A stretch of 64,000 bases of DNA from NCBI RefSeq assembly GCF_003581615.1, contig NZ_QXFH01000076.1, forward strand, positions 185,506 to 249,505, read 5' to 3'. The DNA is from Flagellimonas lutimaris (lineage in GTDB: Bacteria; Bacteroidota; Bacteroidia; Flavobacteriales; Flavobacteriaceae). Shown here one piece after another: positions 53,823-63,629 of the stretch (within the stretch, counting starts at the first letter, position 1; every line of letters starts with the position of its first letter). Position numbers and translations under genes: made by a program. The notes under the pieces were generated by a model that saw nothing but the letters and a program-made list of their open reading frames with translations, was not told the origin of the DNA and ran no database searches.

Positions 53823-53848
53823 TTTCTTTAAATTTATCGCGGTTATCA

Positions 53849-56800
53849 TTAAAATGTTGCATTAACACTAAGACCATATCTTCTAGAGCTTGGTCCTGTG
53901 ATAAAATCAATTCCTTGTCCATTTCCAACACCTGTACTTAAGGTGTTCGTATCAAATCTCACATCCTCGGGAAAGTTAAATGCCTTGTACCAAAGGTTGT
54001 TGCCACTCAATGTGAAGCTTAGCTTCCCAAATGGTGTTTTATCCAACCATTTTTGCGGCATGGCATAACCAATACTGAGCTCATTCAATCGAAGTGTGGA
54101 ACCATCATAAATTTGAAGGTCATTTCCAGAACTAAAACCAATGGTATCAAAGCCTACGTTGGTGGCTGTCACCTGAATATTGTTAGGCTCCCCATTTTCC
54201 AAAACACCAGGTAAGATATAGGTCGCTTCACGATCTATACCTGAAACTGCCACGGTACCTCTACCCAGAAGTGTTGCTGCCGTTTGTGAGAATATATCCC
54301 CACCATGACGGTACAACATATTCGCTGAAAGCGTAAGCCCCTTATAACTGAAAGTTGACGTAAAACCTGCATTCCAATCAGGATTGGGGTCCCCAATAAT
54401 CTCAATATCATTACCTACGAGGTACAAGCCATCTCCACCTACAACTCTATTGCCCGCATCATCTTTAATTGTGGCCCTACCTTGGAGCACACCAAAAGGT
54501 TGCCCTTCAATGGCATAGTTTGCTGGCCTACCATCAATGGAAGAGGTAAGAACGATTTGGTCCGTTCCCTCTGGCAGGGAAGTCACCAAGCTCTCATCTG
54601 CGAAAAAATTACCGGCTAGGTTCCATCTAAAATTATCCGTCCTGACCGGTGTAAAGTCAAAATCTATTTCAATACCCTTGGTTTCAAGTGAACCTGAGTT
54701 TATTCTTGTTACGGTAAAGCCAGAGGCAGGATCTAGGTTTTGATCGGTTATTAAATCATCCGCGGTTTTCTTGTAGACACTAACGTTTAAGGAAAGTCGG
54801 TTACGAAAAAATTGAGCATCTATACCTGCCTCAATTTCGGATACGGTCTCTGCTTTTAAATCTGGATTGCCCAATCGATTCGCCACTGAGTTACCAGACA
54901 ACACATTTCCAGTTTGGTTAACGACTGCTCTTGAAGTTAGGGATAGTTGGTTTCTTGTGCCATAAGGATCGGGAAAACCAGCGGAAGTACCATAGCCAAT
55001 CCTCATTTTCAAACTACTCAAGAAATTATCACTAACCATTCCATCAATGAATTTGGTAGGAATGAAGGATAAACTTGCCGCTGGATAGAAAATACTGTAG
55101 TTGTCCCTTTCCAAGGTTGAGCTCCAGTCATTTCTAGCAGCCAAATTCAAGAATAATCCGTCCTTATATCCAAGGGTTATATCTGAATAGATTCCAACTT
55201 GGTTTTCTCTGGCCTGTAAAGCGATTTCCTCTCCCGTAAAGCTGTTTACCGTAGCGTGATTTACAAAGTTAAAATGCCTTAGGACTCCGAATGCCAATTG
55301 CTGTGTACTCTCGACACCATCCCTGTCAAATGAGTCATTACGCGATTGAGCGCCAAGAATCGCCTGCAAACTAAAATCTTCTGTTAAATCCTTGTTATAG
55401 GTCAAATTAACCGTATGGTTCCATATTTTGTTTTTGACTGTAGTTGTTCTGAATATACCATTGGGGTCGCCATCAACCCCACCACGGTTTTGACCATAAC
55501 TACTAAGTTCCGTATAGGTATCGAGCCCAAGTTGATATGAGAGCCCTAAACTCTCGGCAATCTGATAATTGAAACTAAGGTTTCCATAAACACGTTCTGT
55601 GTTTTGAGTAGTTTTAGCATTGGCTAAAGTCCACCTAGGGTTTTGAATATCGTTCCCGGAACGATAATAGATACTTCTTCCTGTAGACGTCTGGAATGGT
55701 AGACCGAACAAATCGACACCTCTTGGCGTATACATGACATCCCCAAATACGGAAGAACCATCCCCTACGGTACCACTACCCGCAGATGCCGAAATAGGAG
55801 GGGTACGATAATCTGTGTTGGCATAATTCAATGTGCCACTTACGGTAATATTATTGGATAGCTTCGCCGAACCTCCAATACCAAAATTGTTACGTATCAC
55901 CTTATTGCCTGGAGTAAACCCCTTATCTTCCAAGTGGCCTAGGTTTACGTTATATGTTACATTTTCCGTTGAACCTCTGAGGTTTATAGAATTAGTCGAT
56001 ACACCACCGGTCCTAAAAAATTCTTGTACGCTATTATAGTTTTGATACCTATAATTGGAAGCCGCCAAATCTTGAAATTCCGCGGTTAAACTATTATCGT
56101 TGATAGCATCGAATGGGTGTCTGACCAAAACTGTTCCATCAGGTGCAATTCCCCTGAAATTTGCACCATACGGAAATTCCCTTTGATCAGCGAAATCTGG
56201 CCCCCAGTTACTAAAGAAGAACCCAAATGCCTGATGGAATCCGCCACCGTACTGTTTTTGGAAATTTGGTAAAATGGCATTACTAACGAAATAAGAAGTA
56301 TTGACCGACACCTCTAATTTTTTTGCGGTGTTTTTTGAACTACCGCCTTTGGTCGTTATTAAAACAACCCCATTTCGTCCTCTTTCTCCGTACAGCACCG
56401 TTGCACTTAGGCCTTTCAAAACCTTAACGTTTTCAATGGCATTTGGATCTAAATCCAAGAAACGGCTTGACTCACCCGCGCTATCAAAGAAATCATTTTG
56501 CTCATTTGCACCACCATCAAAGGGCACACCATCCACAATAAATAAGGGTTGGTTACTACCAGATATTGAAGTATAACCCCTGATTATAAAATTGGTTCCA
56601 GAGCCGGAAACACCATTTGTTGCAGTAATATTAACCCCTGCAGCCTTACCTTGTAAAATTCTACCAATATCGCCTTGCGCCCGATCCTCAATCTGTTCAC
56701 TGCCCACATCACTAACGGCATAACCAAGAGACCCGGCTTCCCTTTTTATATTTTGGGCAACGACCACAACCTCTTCCAGAGCTTGGGCATCTTCCTCCAT

Positions 56801-57085
56801 CTGGACATTTAATGTATTGCCCGGGCCTACGTTAATCCTAACTGTTCTCTGACCGACATAGGTGAAAATCAGTGTCTGTCCTTCCGAAGCTGAGATTGAG
56901 TAATTTCCATCAAAATCTGATTGGGTACCTGTTGTAGTGCCCTGCACCAGGATATTAACCCCGGGCAACGGAATTCCTTCCTCGTCAGTAACCAATCCCG
57001 TTATTGTTTTCTCTTGGGACCATCCACTGGCCATCACCAAAGCAAAAAGAAGAAATAACAAATTTCTTTTTTTAATTAATTTCAT
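53849..57085 (-). CDS. SusC/RagA-family TonB-dependent outer-membrane transporter (first operon)
   Basis: 1078 residues. Signal peptide (NLLFLLFALVMASGWSQ), a carboxypeptidase-D-like domain at 25-105 (TGLVTDEEGIPLPGVNILV), a TonB-box or plug start (EEVVVVAQNI; plug with NFIIRGYTSISG and PLFIVDGVPFDG), and a long barrel ending SSRRYGLSVNATF. It imports polymer fragments or peptides with TonB energy. Its leader (about 25 bases before the ATG) is nearly the same as that of the 59.8-63.0 kb SusC. Confidence 0.95.
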   Translation of the reverse strand: MKLIKKRNLLFLLFALVMASGWSQEKTITGLVTDEEGIPLPGVNILVQGTTTGTQSDFDGNYSISASEGQTLIFTYVGQRTVRINVGPGNTLNVQMEEDAQALEEVVVVAQNIKREAGSLGYAVSDVGSEQIEDRAQGDIGRILQGKAAGVNITATNGVSGSGTNFIIRGYTSISGSNQPLFIVDGVPFDGGANEQNDFFDSAGESSRFLDLDPNAIENVKVLKGLSATVLYGERGRNGVVLITTKGGSSKNTAKKLEVSVNTSYFVSNAILPNFQKQYGGGFHQAFGFFFSNWGPDFADQREFPYGANFRGIAPDGTVLVRHPFDAINDNSLTAEFQDLAASNYRYQNYNSVQEFFRTGGVSTNSINLRGSTENVTYNVNLGHLEDKGFTPGNKVIRNNFGIGGSAKLSNNITVSGTLNYANTDYRTPPISASAGSGTVGDGSSVFGDVMYTPRGVDLFGLPFQTSTGRSIYYRSGNDIQNPRWTLANAKTTQNTERVYGNLSFNYQIAESLGLSYQLGLDTYTELSSYGQNRGGVDGDPNGIFRTTTVKNKIWNHTVNLTYNKDLTEDFSLQAILGAQSRNDSFDRDGVESTQQLAFGVLRHFNFVNHATVNSFTGEEIALQARENQVGIYSDITLGYKDGLFLNLAARNDWSSTLERDNYSIFYPAASLSFIPTKFIDGMVSDNFLSSLKMRIGYGTSAGFPDPYGTRNQLSLTSRAVVNQTGNVLSGNSVANRLGNPDLKAETVSEIEAGIDAQFFRNRLSLNVSVYKKTADDLITDQNLDPASGFTVTRINSGSLETKGIEIDFDFTPVRTDNFRWNLAGNFFADESLVTSLPEGTDQIVLTSSIDGRPANYAIEGQPFGVLQGRATIKDDAGNRVVGGDGLYLVGNDIEIIGDPNPDWNAGFTSTFSYKGLTLSANMLYRHGGDIFSQTAATLLGRGTVAVSGIDREATYILPGVLENGEPNNIQVTATNVGFDTIGFSSGNDLQIYDGSTLRLNELSIGYAMPQKWLDKTPFGKLSFTLSGNNLWYKAFNFPEDVRFDTNTLSTGVGNGQGIDFITGPSSRRYGLSVNATF

Positions 57086-57809
57086 ACATTCTAAGTTTAG
57101 ATTAAAGAGTTAGTTCTTTTGCCTTAACCTTTTTCAACAAGACATTGTTAATAGAAAGTTAAAGACACGGTAAGGAAACAAAAAAAAGAAGGAGTTATTT
57201 TTGTTTGAAACGAATCCCAGGGAATTTGCAATGAAAACTGCCTTTAGGGCAAAAAGCATTATCAATTAGAAATAATCTTTTATTCAATAAAAAATCTCTT
57301 GAGTTGATGCACGGATGGTAATGTTGTCAACATCTTAAATCTTGGAATGAAAATCAGCACATGCTATATTTGAGAACCTCTCTGCTCCTAATTCCTAGTT
57401 TAACCAATAAGCTGTTTTTAATCCATTTACTCTTAAAGGTTGAGCGACCATATCACATTTTTTATTATGAATGGCTTTGCTATAACTGCTCAAACATTTT
57501 AAGAAAATAATTTAAAACCTATTAGGACACATTGAAATGAACTAATTAAAACCTACCCAATTGGGTTTGCGAGTTGTCAAATTCGATTATCCTATCACAA
57601 ACACTAATGATTGAAAAAGATACTAACGCCAAAAACAGGACAAATTTCCGGTTTTTTAATTACCGTAACAGTTAAAGACCAAACATAATCCAATCCTCTC
57701 CTTTTATTATAGCATGCCATTATCCTTAAGATGAGTCTTTCACTTGAGCTAAAAAAAATATAATTCTTATGCTATTATCTTCAGGAAACCTTTACTACTG
57801 CTTGGGTAT
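57086..57809. other. Upstream region of the first SusC gene
   Basis: 724 AT-rich bases between two SusCD operons with no gene seen. It holds the promoter of the first operon. ATGTTG-t-CAACAT (57321-57333) is a small palindrome that could be an operator. The bases just before the SusC start are conserved with those before the other SusC gene. Confidence 0.4.
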
Positions 57810-57847
57810 AAAAAACACTATGCCTCTCAATAAGCAGAGAGGCATAG
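57810..57847 (-). terminator. Terminator of the second SusCD operon
   Basis: A perfect 11-bp stem CTATGCCTCTC / GAGAGGCATAG (57818-57828, 57837-57847) followed on the minus strand by TGTTTTTTATA. It lies 31 bases after the stop at 57878. Confidence 0.85.
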
Positions 57848-57877
57848 AATATCAATACATACTATCTTAATTGAAAC

Positions 57878-58402
57878 TTATTCATCAATATCGGCAATAT
57901 TAATGACTGCAGTCTTTAATAAATCGGTTCCAGCCCTACCAACTGCAATATCTCCTTCTGAATTTGATGCATCCACCAATGTTACTTCAATAGTTTTAAG
58001 ACCATCAACCACACCATCGGTTAATAACTGTACATCAATATCCGCATTATCAGGTAATCCATCTAGATTAATCTCCGTACTTTTAAGAATTACCACCTGT
58101 CCTCCTGCATTGGAAGCTCCTTCTACTGTGTAGTCGACACCATAAACTGCAGAACCCCCAAATGAATAATTAACGGTTACATCAGATGGAGATGAGGTTG
58201 GTATTTCCACGTTTAACGATACAGTACCCGCATCTTCAGAAGTTTCCACTGGATTTATTGAAATACCAGTGCCGGGAGCACTGAAAGCAACGTATCCGGG
58301 TAACTCTTCAACTGTAATTCCATTATCTTCTAAGCTATATTCTTCGGTACACGATGCCAAAATCGCTACCAGAATTAAAGGTAAGTAAATTGTTTTCTTC
58401 AT
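57878..58402 (-). CDS. Calx-beta-like lipoprotein of the second SusCD operon
   Basis: 174 residues from ATG at 58402 (a frame from 58441 would overlap susD). Lipoprotein signal (YLPLILVAILASC). The rest is one beta-domain of Calx-beta type (VNYSFGGSAVYGVDYTVEGA then LLTDGVVDGLKTIEVTLVDA). It follows SusD by ten bases. Likely an extra surface-exposed binder. Assignment is by eye. Confidence 0.75.
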   Translation of the reverse strand: MKKTIYLPLILVAILASCTEEYSLEDNGITVEELPGYVAFSAPGTGISINPVETSEDAGTVSLNVEIPTSSPSDVTVNYSFGGSAVYGVDYTVEGASNAGGQVVILKSTEINLDGLPDNADIDVQLLTDGVVDGLKTIEVTLVDASNSEGDIAVGRAGTDLLKTAVINIADIDE

Positions 58403-58412
58403 TTTTTTTATA

Positions 58413-59834
58413 TTATTGATTTTCAAACCACATTGGAACATCTGTTAACTTGTTTGCTGGAATATTAGGGTTGGTTGCAATCTCTGTCGGAGGATATGTA
58501 AACCTTTTTAAATATGTAGAGATATTACTGGCAGGTGGTGTCTCCAAGACCGGAATTTGATTTCTTCTAACATTATTCCAGCAAAGTACCGGCATAAGAA
58601 AGGAAGCTAGATATTGTTCATTATAAATATCCGTCAAGTTTGCTTCAGGTAAATTATTTACGAATGTGGAAATATCCTCATCTGAAATAATCTGAACAGC
58701 TCCAGGAATATCTTGTCCCCACCATTTTAGGGTGTTTGTAACTCCTTTTCTAAAATTATCATTTGCATCTCCAGCAGCAGTAAAACCTTCCAAAGCCAAT
58801 TCTGCTTTGTACAAATCTATTTCTGCAGGTATCATAATAACATCGGGTAATGTTGCCCTGATAACGTTATTACTTAGGACCGATGTAGAATTATCAGGAA
58901 AAAAAGTATTTCCAGGAGCAGGTAAATCATTCCTGGCGATCCACAAATCCAACCGGGGATCATTATTTCCATATAACAGATCCACAAGTGGATCACCTGG
59001 TCCAAATATGTTGTCAGTTTCATTATCTGGCCCGCCAAATGCAGTTATTATTGTATTCATGCCATTTTCACCTCCCGGCTCACCTGAATACCTTATTAAT
59101 GCGGCTTGATCGTTGACCTCCATTAAAGGTTCACCCAATACTTGGGTAATTTGTGCATCGACATTGGCCCCACCGTTTCTAAGCATCATTAAAACCCTTA
59201 ATTTTAATGAGTTAGCAAAAACTCGCCAATCATCCATATTTCCACCATAGAATAAATCGCTTGATGGTGTAATTACAAATTCGCCTTCCGCTGGTCTATT
59301 ATCAATCATTGTCATTGCTTCATCCAGCATATCAACGACTCCTCTCAGTACATCTTCTTGAGCATCTACTTTTGGAGCAGGAAATTCAGTTCCATTCAGC
59401 GCTTCACTAAACGGCACGTCCTCAAATATACTAGTAGCTTCGTAAAACATATGAGCTGATAATATCGTAGCTATTGCGTTCACATTGTTACTAGTTTCTC
59501 CTGCTGCGGCTGCATCTGCTCTAATGAGTGAGAGATTGCCATTTGTCTCCGCATAAAGCATTCTCCAAGTATTACCAGTTAAAAAACTAGTGGTCGATCC
59601 ATTTTTTGGGCTATTAAAAGTTGTGGAAATATATTGAGGAACATCACAAATCCTTGTTCCTAATTCCGTAACCTTACGTGCTGAGTATTGCACAAACACA
59701 TATGGCAACACGGCATTTGGGTCAGCAGAAGTAGCGGCTAAAGGATCTGTATTTACATCCAAGGTATCATCACAGGAATAAAAGGTTCCTAAACCAAATA
59801 CAGTAGTTAAAATTATTGCTATATACTTTTTCAT
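58413..59834 (-). CDS. SusD-like family lipoprotein (second operon)
   Basis: 473 residues with lipobox (FGLGTFYSC, Cys at 21) and the SusD-like_2 layout (DDTLDVNTDPLAATSADPNA, PQYISTTFNSPK, EDVLRGVVDMLDEAMTMIDN, NMDDWRVFANSLKLRVLMML). It starts 18 bases after the SusC stop. The two SusD copies in this window are only distant relatives, so the operons are not a recent duplication of the whole unit. Confidence 0.9.
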   Translation of the reverse strand: MKKYIAIILTTVFGLGTFYSCDDTLDVNTDPLAATSADPNAVLPYVFVQYSARKVTELGTRICDVPQYISTTFNSPKNGSTTSFLTGNTWRMLYAETNGNLSLIRADAAAAGETSNNVNAIATILSAHMFYEATSIFEDVPFSEALNGTEFPAPKVDAQEDVLRGVVDMLDEAMTMIDNRPAEGEFVITPSSDLFYGGNMDDWRVFANSLKLRVLMMLRNGGANVDAQITQVLGEPLMEVNDQAALIRYSGEPGGENGMNTIITAFGGPDNETDNIFGPGDPLVDLLYGNNDPRLDLWIARNDLPAPGNTFFPDNSTSVLSNNVIRATLPDVIMIPAEIDLYKAELALEGFTAAGDANDNFRKGVTNTLKWWGQDIPGAVQIISDEDISTFVNNLPEANLTDIYNEQYLASFLMPVLCWNNVRRNQIPVLETPPASNISTYLKRFTYPPTEIATNPNIPANKLTDVPMWFENQ

Positions 59835-59852
59835 ATTTAATGTAATTTCGAA

Positions 59853-62800
59853 TTAGAATGTTAGCTTTAAATTAAATCCCATGCTTCTGGTGGAGGGAAT
59901 ACTAGCTCTTTCAATACCAAAACCATCTGCCCCTGATCCAAATAAACTAGCTTCTGGGTCAATGTGTGGAACTTTTGAGTAAAGGAGTGCCAAATTTCTT
60001 CCTTCAACTCCAATGGTTAGACCTTTAATAAAAGTGCTTTCCAGAAATCTTGAGGGAAATGTGTAGGAAAATCCAACCTCCCTAAGTTTGATATACGATG
60101 CATCATAAACATAGGGTTCCGCTACACTATTATCATTAAGTGAAGTCCATAAATCCTGAGCATTATAAAGAGGAACATTATTGTCCGTGCGGGTAACAGT
60201 TCCGTCAGGATTTTCAGCAATAAGAATACCTTGAGTATCAATAAAAGTACCTTCCCTATTCCTTAAAGTTTCATTGACCAATCCTCCTGTTTGTAAACCT
60301 TCAACGGTAGAGGATTTAATTACACCGCCCCATCTTACATCCATTGTAGCTGAAAGGTTGAACCCCTTATAATTAAAACTGTTTACAAAACCACCAGTCC
60401 AATCAGGCAGCACGGAACCTAGAGTAGTCGCTTCACCAGCTTGTCTTCTACCTGTGTTTGGATCAATAATTGGTCTTCCCGTGACTTCATCCCTTAAATA
60501 GGGTATGCCAAATAATTGAAATTCCTTTCCTGGAACTGCAACTACCTGAACACTGTTAAAAGCAGAAGCAATCGTTACCCTTTCTAAACCTTCTGTCAAG
60601 GATACCACAGTGGACTCCACTCGTGAAAAGTTTATCCCTGTATTCCAATAAAAATCCCCTGCTCTTACCGGGGTCGCATCCAATGCTATTTCAAACCCTT
60701 CTTGGTCTACCCTTCCTACGTTTTCTGTTCTAAAACGAAATCCTGTACTCTCAGGTATGGGTATATTTAATATTTGATTCTCATTTCTACTGTTGAAATA
60801 AGCAACATCCAAATTAAGACGTCCATTGAATAATTTTAAATCCAATCCAAACTCATAGGATGTTTGCTCTTCCGGTTGCAAATTAACAGAAGGAATAGTT
60901 GTTGTCGCCGCATACGCTAAAGCTCCATTAAACGGAAAATTCAAATTCAATGAATACTGGCCAAAAGCACTGGTGACAGGATTAAAATTAAAATTTAAAA
61001 GATAAGGGTCTGTATCATTACCTACCTGTGCCCAACTGGCTCTTAGTTTTCCGAACGTTAAGAAATCACTGGAAATGTCGAAAGCATCCGTAAAAATAAA
61101 AGCTAAACTGGCAGAGGGATAAAAATAAGAATTGTTCTCAAGGGGCAAAGTTGATGAATAATCGTTCCTTGCCGTCAACGTTAATGTAGTCCAATTTTTA
61201 TAACCAATTTCCGCTGAACCATATATACCAAATAGCCTGGATTCGGTAAAATCCCTTATTCCAATTGTTTGAGCAGCATTGGCAGGACTAAACAGCTCCG
61301 GAATCAATAAATTGACACCCTGAATTTGCTGTCTTTCAAATATCCTTTGATTGTATTGTACCCCAGTCAATAAACTTACTGAAAAATCAGAATTTAAATC
61401 AGGGTCATAGTTTGCAAAAATATCTATGGTAGTCTCATTTCTTCTTATCTCATCGGAGATAAAATCACCCTGTGCACGCGCTATGGTACCTTTACTATTT
61501 TCTATTAGACGTCGATCATCTTGTACATCCAATCCGATTCGCGAGGTTACTCCAAAACCTGTAAATGGTTTATATGTCAATTGAAAGTTACCAAAAATAC
61601 GATCTGCATTTCTATCGTTGGAATTTTCGTTACGTATCCATAATGGATTATTGGATTCAACACCATTATTGGAAGTAATTAAATTTATTTGGTTACCACT
61701 AGCATCAATCCATGGTTTAAATAAATTCTGGTCCAGTGTACTACTAAAAGAAGATAACCCAATAATATTTGGATCATTAGCACCGGAAGCCCCTGTTCCA
61801 ATTGAATTTGTTTTAGTGTACTGAACACCAAATCTTGATTCTAATTTCTCGCTATGTCGAACACCGGCATTTAAACCTATGGTGAGCCTATCCAACTCGG
61901 CCCCTGGAAGAACACCTGTCTGATTCAAAGAAGTTACACTGATTCTATAATCCATCTTTTCATCAGCATCAGATACGGAAAAATTATTGATTCTGGTAAA
62001 ACCGGTCTTAAAAAAATCATCAACGCCATTGTTATCGACCGGTTTCAATATTCCAGGTTCACCAGTGACCGGTAGATTCTGAACCGTCTGCCCTACAATT
62101 CTTGGGCCCCAATCAAATCCTACAGCTCCAGCATCATACTGACCTTGAGTACCCATGGCATATTCCTGCTGGTAATCGGGTTTCCTAAATAGGTTATCAA
62201 ATCTAACGGTAGAATTAATAGTTACCGTTGCACCACCGTTAGGATTAGATTTTCCTTTTTTGGTCGTGACAATGATTGCACCACCCGCTGCCCTTGAACC
62301 GTACAAGGCGGTAGCAGCTGCACCTTTAAGTACGTTGATTGATTCCACATCATCGGGATTGATAACGGAAGCGCCATTGGCAAAATCTCTTGTACCTGTT
62401 ATTCTACTTCCATTTCCAGGAGTCTGTGAATTATTGATTAAGATACCATCAACCACCCATAAAGGTTCGTTACGACCGGACAAAGAGGAAACACCACGTA
62501 TAATTATTTTTGAAGAACCCCCTAAATTTCCGCCGGAATTAGTAATTTGAACTCCAGTAATCTTTCCCTGTAAAGCATTTGTGATATTGGTTTCTCTGGC
62601 CTTCACCAATTCATCACCTTTAACAATGTCAGTCCCATAACCAATTGTTCTAGCATCTTTTGCTATGCCAAGAGCGGTGACCACTACTTCATCCAAAGAT
62701 TGCGTATCTTCTTCCAACTTTACATTAAGCATACTCTGCTCACCAATGATTCTGGTGACTGTTTTTTGACCTAAATAAGAAAATCTTAACGATTGACCTG

Positions 62801-63002
62801 GATTAACTTCAATTGTATAATTTCCATCAAAGTCTGTTTGCGTACCTTTGTTCGTGCCCACTACCACCACGGAAACTCCAGGAAGGGGGCTATCAAATTC
62901 GTCAGTAACTTTACCAGTAATCGTGTTTGATTGTGACCAACTATAGTTCACAAGTAAAATAAAAAGAAGAAATAGCAGATTTCCTTTTTTAATTAATCCC
63001 AT
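59853..63002 (-). CDS. SusC/RagA-family TonB-dependent outer-membrane transporter (second operon)
   Basis: 1049 residues. Signal (NLLFLLFILLVNYSWSQ), carboxypeptidase-D-like domain (TGKVTDEFDSPLPGVSVVVV), DEVVVTALGIAKDART, plug signature SSKIIIRGVSSLSG and PLWVVDGILINNS, and a barrel ending SIPSTRSMGFNLKLTF. It begins an operon with SusD and a Calx-beta-like lipoprotein. A large hairpin with a U-run lies about 210 bases upstream on the same strand. Confidence 0.95.
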   Translation of the reverse strand: MGLIKKGNLLFLLFILLVNYSWSQSNTITGKVTDEFDSPLPGVSVVVVGTNKGTQTDFDGNYTIEVNPGQSLRFSYLGQKTVTRIIGEQSMLNVKLEEDTQSLDEVVVTALGIAKDARTIGYGTDIVKGDELVKARETNITNALQGKITGVQITNSGGNLGGSSKIIIRGVSSLSGRNEPLWVVDGILINNSQTPGNGSRITGTRDFANGASVINPDDVESINVLKGAAATALYGSRAAGGAIIVTTKKGKSNPNGGATVTINSTVRFDNLFRKPDYQQEYAMGTQGQYDAGAVGFDWGPRIVGQTVQNLPVTGEPGILKPVDNNGVDDFFKTGFTRINNFSVSDADEKMDYRISVTSLNQTGVLPGAELDRLTIGLNAGVRHSEKLESRFGVQYTKTNSIGTGASGANDPNIIGLSSFSSTLDQNLFKPWIDASGNQINLITSNNGVESNNPLWIRNENSNDRNADRIFGNFQLTYKPFTGFGVTSRIGLDVQDDRRLIENSKGTIARAQGDFISDEIRRNETTIDIFANYDPDLNSDFSVSLLTGVQYNQRIFERQQIQGVNLLIPELFSPANAAQTIGIRDFTESRLFGIYGSAEIGYKNWTTLTLTARNDYSSTLPLENNSYFYPSASLAFIFTDAFDISSDFLTFGKLRASWAQVGNDTDPYLLNFNFNPVTSAFGQYSLNLNFPFNGALAYAATTTIPSVNLQPEEQTSYEFGLDLKLFNGRLNLDVAYFNSRNENQILNIPIPESTGFRFRTENVGRVDQEGFEIALDATPVRAGDFYWNTGINFSRVESTVVSLTEGLERVTIASAFNSVQVVAVPGKEFQLFGIPYLRDEVTGRPIIDPNTGRRQAGEATTLGSVLPDWTGGFVNSFNYKGFNLSATMDVRWGGVIKSSTVEGLQTGGLVNETLRNREGTFIDTQGILIAENPDGTVTRTDNNVPLYNAQDLWTSLNDNSVAEPYVYDASYIKLREVGFSYTFPSRFLESTFIKGLTIGVEGRNLALLYSKVPHIDPEASLFGSGADGFGIERASIPSTRSMGFNLKLTF

Positions 63003-63629
63003 ACATTCTGATTTTAAATTAATAGAGTTAGTTATTACTCCTGTACTGGTCAGTCAACAATTATTTTACTGCAAGTACAAGAGAGCCGAAAGGAATAAAA
63101 AAAAGGATGGAGGAATATTTGTTTGCAACCAATCTCCAAAATTTTGAAACAAACTCCCAGAGTCATGAGAAATTAAAGAAGCAATGTGATAATTTAGAAA
63201 ACTTAAGGGGTAAAAAATAGGAGGCAGATGGTTGGGCTAATTCAAAATCTTAAAATGAAACAAAACTATGTCTTTTCTTAAGAAACCACCCCCTCCTATT
63301 ATATTTTAAAGATTACAATCCAAATAAACCGATTAAAAAGGAGTCATTATTTTTTTTGTTACTAAATGCTTCCTTTTTGCAACAAGATCTAGAATATTGG
63401 AGATAATGTCTAAAAAATGTTATGTTCTTAGGTGCCTCAATGAGAGGGAGTATTCTTAACCGATGGCACCTTTGATTTGAAGGTAACCGTAGGATACATA
63501 AAAAATCTAGAGCTAAACAGGATTCTTTGAGGTCTGAGTACAAATAAGGTTAATCTATTCAATTACATTTATAGAAAAACACATCATAGGCAAACGTATC
63601 ACTAAGAATATAAGATACTTTGAAGTGAA
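63003..63629. other. Upstream region of the second SusC gene
   Basis: 627 bases with no gene seen. It holds the large hairpin at 63212-63300 and the SusC promoter. The leader next to the SusC start (AACTAACTCTATTAATTTAA) closely matches the same place before the first SusC. Confidence 0.4.
63212..63300 (-). terminator. Large hairpin with U-run: terminator or leader attenuator
   Basis: On the minus strand AATAGGAGG (63300-63292) pairs exactly with CCTCCTATT (63224-63216) and the inner GGTGGTT pairs with AACCATC by way of one G-U pair; about 50 bases of loop remain. TTTTTA follows. It could end the HipA-like transcript, which stops 330 bases upstream, or act as a leader switch before SusC. Confidence 0.5.

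Noticed and set aside
63313..63543. 76-codon minus-strand frame between HipA and SusC
   Set aside because: Composition is not protein-like and no start or domain supports it.
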